Assembly: GCA_016208345.1 (NCBI GenBank)
Contig: JACQYG010000273.1
Coordinates: forward strand, 1 to 6,613
From: Chloroflexota bacterium
Lineage (GTDB): Bacteria > Chloroflexota > DTOL01 > JACQYG01
Reading direction: 5' to 3'
DNA length: 6,613 bases
The translations under genes were made by a program, and so were the position numbers. The first letter of the stretch is position 1. The number at the start of each line of letters is the position of its first letter. Of the stretch, positions 4,888 to 6,613 are shown piece after piece. The notes beneath the pieces are model-generated. The model saw only the letters and a list, made by a program, of their open reading frames with translations, was not told the origin of the DNA and made no database searches.

Positions 4888-6516
4888 CTACCTCTTCTCG
4901 GATATAGCGGCCAGCGCCGGCACCACCTGTTTCTTCCGCGACAGGAGAGCCGGGAAGACCAGGCTGTGGCCAACTACTAACTTCTGGCCGAAAGCCTCGG
5001 CCAGTAGATCCTCCTGACCCTGGATCAGAAGCTCGCTTTCCTCTTCCAAGACGTACGAGAGCAGCATCAGGACCGAGGAATAGCCCTTGTCCACCCGCAG
5101 GCCTTCCATCTGCTCCAGCAAGTCCGACCGGAGGGCCGTTGCGGCATGGCGGTTGGTCACCTCCAGGCTCCCCACGCCGAACCTCTCTTTGCCAAAGGAG
5201 AACTCTTTGAAATCTCCCAACAAGAGTTCCCGGGGCGATTTATGCAGGAGGTCCATCCCGGCGGCGAAGATCTCGTGGCCCAGGGCCTCTGCGTCCACGC
5301 CGGCGAGGGCCTCCAGGGCCTTGGCCGCCCGCCGGTCCCGAACGGTGCAGGTGGGAGAGCGGAACAGCAAGGTATCGGCGATGATGGAGGACAGCATCAA
5401 CCCAGCCATGGTTGGCGGGATGGGAACCCCAGCTTCTTCGTACATCTCGGCGATGATCGTGCAGGTGCAGCCGACGGCCTCGCAGCGGAAGAAGATCGGT
5501 TGCGGCGTCTGGATGTCGGCCAGGCGGTGGTGATCGATGATGCCCACGATCTCCGCCTCCTCCAGCCCCTCCACCGCTTGGGCCCTTTCGTTGTGATCCA
5601 CCAGGATGAGCTGGCGGCGGGCCGGTTTCAGCAGGTCGCTGCGGGAGAGGATACCCACCAGGCAACCCCGGTCGTCTATCACGGGCATGGTGCGCTCCCG
5701 GGAGAGCGAGCGGCGCACGTCGCCCACATAGTCTTCAGGCGAACAAGCAAGGTACTCCGAGCGCATGATGTGGGCCACCGGCGTGCTCATGTTCAAGAGC
5801 CGCACGGTGGTGAAGGTGTGATGCGGCACGGATATTACCGTCACGTTGCGCTCCCGAGCCAGATCCAGGATTGCCGAGGATACCGGCAGATTGCCGGTGA
5901 CCACCAGAGCCCCGGCGCCACGCTCGATGGCCACCCGCTGGGCATCCTCCCGGTCACCCAGGACCACCAGGCAGTCGGGCTCAATGCGTGGCGCCATGCT
6001 CTCCACGCGCATCGCCCCCACCAGGACCTTGTTGCGCAACCGGCGGCTGCTGGCTGCTACCAGGATCTGCCCCTCCAGGGTCTGGACAACGTTTTCCAGC
6101 TCTAAGGGCACGTTGTCCAGAATAGCCGGGTCCAGGCCATCCAGGAACACCCGGGCGAAGTCCTCCACCGAGACCATGCCTACGGGCCGGCGGTCCTGGT
6201 CCAGTATTGGCACACCCCTGATGTTGTGCTCTCGGATCATCCTGCCCACCTGGAGGAGCGAGTCGCCGGGGCTGGCTACCAGCGGGTGAGGGCTCATCAG
6301 ATCGCTGACCCTCAGCCGCACGTCACGGACCAGGACCGGCTCGGGCACGCCGAAGCGTTCCAGCACGAAGCGGGTCTGATCCCAGAGATCCCCCTGCTTG
6401 GCTGGTACCACATTCGCGTCACCCAGTCGGCGTCGGAGTTCGGCGTAGGCGATGGCGGCGCAGATGGCGTCGGTGTCTGGGTTCTTATGCCCAATAACGT
6501 AAATAATGGCGCTCAC
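4888..6516 (-). CDS. ppaC: Manganese-dependent inorganic pyrophosphatase with CBS-DRTGG-CBS regulatory insert
   Basis: Family II (DHH) pyrophosphatase of 542 residues that splits PPi to two phosphates in the cytoplasm. Catalytic metal ligands are visible as GHKNPDTD (H10, D14, D16), VDHNE (D307), IDHH (H329, H330) and SSIIADT (D381). A C-terminal DHHA2 domain ends near SRKKQ (526-530), which supplies substrate-binding basic residues. Between the first motif and DHN sits a long insert: CBS1 (about 70-128), DRTGG (about 135-245) and CBS2 (about 245-298). In this family, as in Clostridium and Moorella enzymes, the insert makes activity responsive to adenine nucleotides and, where DRTGG is present, diadenosine polyphosphates. 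The start is GTG 6516: an in-frame TAA lies two codons upstream and GHKNPD begins at residue 9. No Shine-Dalgarno sequence is present; a palindromic element occupies its place. First gene of a three-gene operon. Confidence 0.95.
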   Translation of the reverse strand: MSAIIYVIGHKNPDTDAICAAIAYAELRRRLGDANVVPAKQGDLWDQTRFVLERFGVPEPVLVRDVRLRVSDLMSPHPLVASPGDSLLQVGRMIREHNIRGVPILDQDRRPVGMVSVEDFARVFLDGLDPAILDNVPLELENVVQTLEGQILVAASSRRLRNKVLVGAMRVESMAPRIEPDCLVVLGDREDAQRVAIERGAGALVVTGNLPVSSAILDLARERNVTVISVPHHTFTTVRLLNMSTPVAHIMRSEYLACSPEDYVGDVRRSLSRERTMPVIDDRGCLVGILSRSDLLKPARRQLILVDHNERAQAVEGLEEAEIVGIIDHHRLADIQTPQPIFFRCEAVGCTCTIIAEMYEEAGVPIPPTMAGLMLSSIIADTLLFRSPTCTVRDRRAAKALEALAGVDAEALGHEIFAAGMDLLHKSPRELLLGDFKEFSFGKERFGVGSLEVTNRHAATALRSDLLEQMEGLRVDKGYSSVLMLLSYVLEEESELLIQGQEDLLAEAFGQKLVVGHSLVFPALLSRKKQVVPALAAISEKR

Positions 6517-6518
6517 TG

Positions 6519-6537
6519 TTCGTTATTAGTTAAAGAA
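6519..6537. promoter_or_regulatory. Operator-like element, copy D, at the pyrophosphatase start
   Basis: On the + strand it reads TTCGTTAT (6 of 8 matches to TTCTTTAC), TA, then GTTAAAGAA, which is the consensus right half with one extra T. The core TTATTAGT-AAAGAA also occurs at 338-351. It lies in the transcribed leader, about 45 bases after the predicted start site, and ends 2 bases before the GTG start, where a ribosome-binding site would be expected. Confidence 0.5.
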
Positions 6538-6580
6538 GAGCCCTCGGGTATGGCTGCCCAGGAGAACATCAGCGTGGGGA

Positions 6581-6609
6581 ATTATACTTTCAGTTGAGGG
6601 TTAAGTCAA
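6581..6609 (-). promoter_or_regulatory. Sigma-70-type promoter of the pyrophosphatase operon
   Basis: Reading the - strand, TTGACT (6609-6604, 5 of 6 matches) is separated by exactly 17 bases from a perfect TATAAT (6586-6581). Transcription would begin near A6575, giving a leader of about 59 bases before GTG 6516. This should drive all three - strand genes, since the gaps between them are 2 and 13 bases. Confidence 0.88.
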
Positions 6610-6613
6610 TCGC

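Noticed and set aside
5146..6105. Long + strand open frame antisense to the pyrophosphatase gene
   Set aside because: No recognisable motif; the - strand frame has every catalytic residue of a family II pyrophosphatase.
334..6537. Recurring palindromes considered as CRISPR or transposon-end repeats
   Set aside because: The copies are hundreds to thousands of bases apart, imperfect, without regular spacers, target duplications, transposase or cas genes.

Overview
This is a GC-rich (about 60% by eye) bacterial chromosomal segment with eight genes, one of them cut off by the left edge, and no mobile-element, phage or CRISPR sequence. The gene mix is a mixed-substrate-type phosphofructokinase, a DUF402 protein, a small HExxH zincin, a FecR-domain membrane protein with a C-terminal sandwich domain, and a family II pyrophosphatase carrying a CBS-DRTGG-CBS insert. 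This mix, with GTG and TTG starts and canonical sigma-70-type promoters, would fit a Chloroflexota (Anaerolineae-like) or similar free-living, possibly thermophilic lineage. That placement is inference from gene content and was not tested.

Layout. On the + strand: the tail of a CDP-alcohol phosphatidyltransferase (2-85); a 377-base gap without a convincing gene; a Fe-S HhH-GPD DNA glycosylase of the endonuclease III superfamily (463-1155); a probable operon of 6-phosphofructokinase (1346-2437) and a DUF402 protein (2448-2939), driven by a clear promoter at 1280-1307; and a small zincin-like metallopeptidase (3056-3451). On the - strand, read from the right edge: a near-perfect sigma-70-type promoter (6609-6581) drives a tight three-gene operon. 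Its genes are CBS-type pyrophosphatase (6516-4888), acylphosphatase (4885-4607) and a membrane-anchored FecR-domain protein (4593-3409). The two converging transcription units overlap by 43 bases at their 3' ends (3409-3451).

The most unusual feature is not a gene. A palindromic element with consensus TTCTTTAC-NN-GTAAAGAA lies in every non-coding gap long enough to hold a promoter: twice before the glycosylase (334-351 and 388-405), once before phosphofructokinase (1207-1224), once as a perfect 11-2-11 dyad before the zincin (2994-3017), and once directly against the start codon of the pyrophosphatase (6519-6537). I saw no copy inside the recognised genes. This looks like the operator of an unidentified regulator controlling several housekeeping units, including a possibly PPi-capable phosphofructokinase and a pyrophosphatase. 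I do not recognise the motif as the site of a known regulator.
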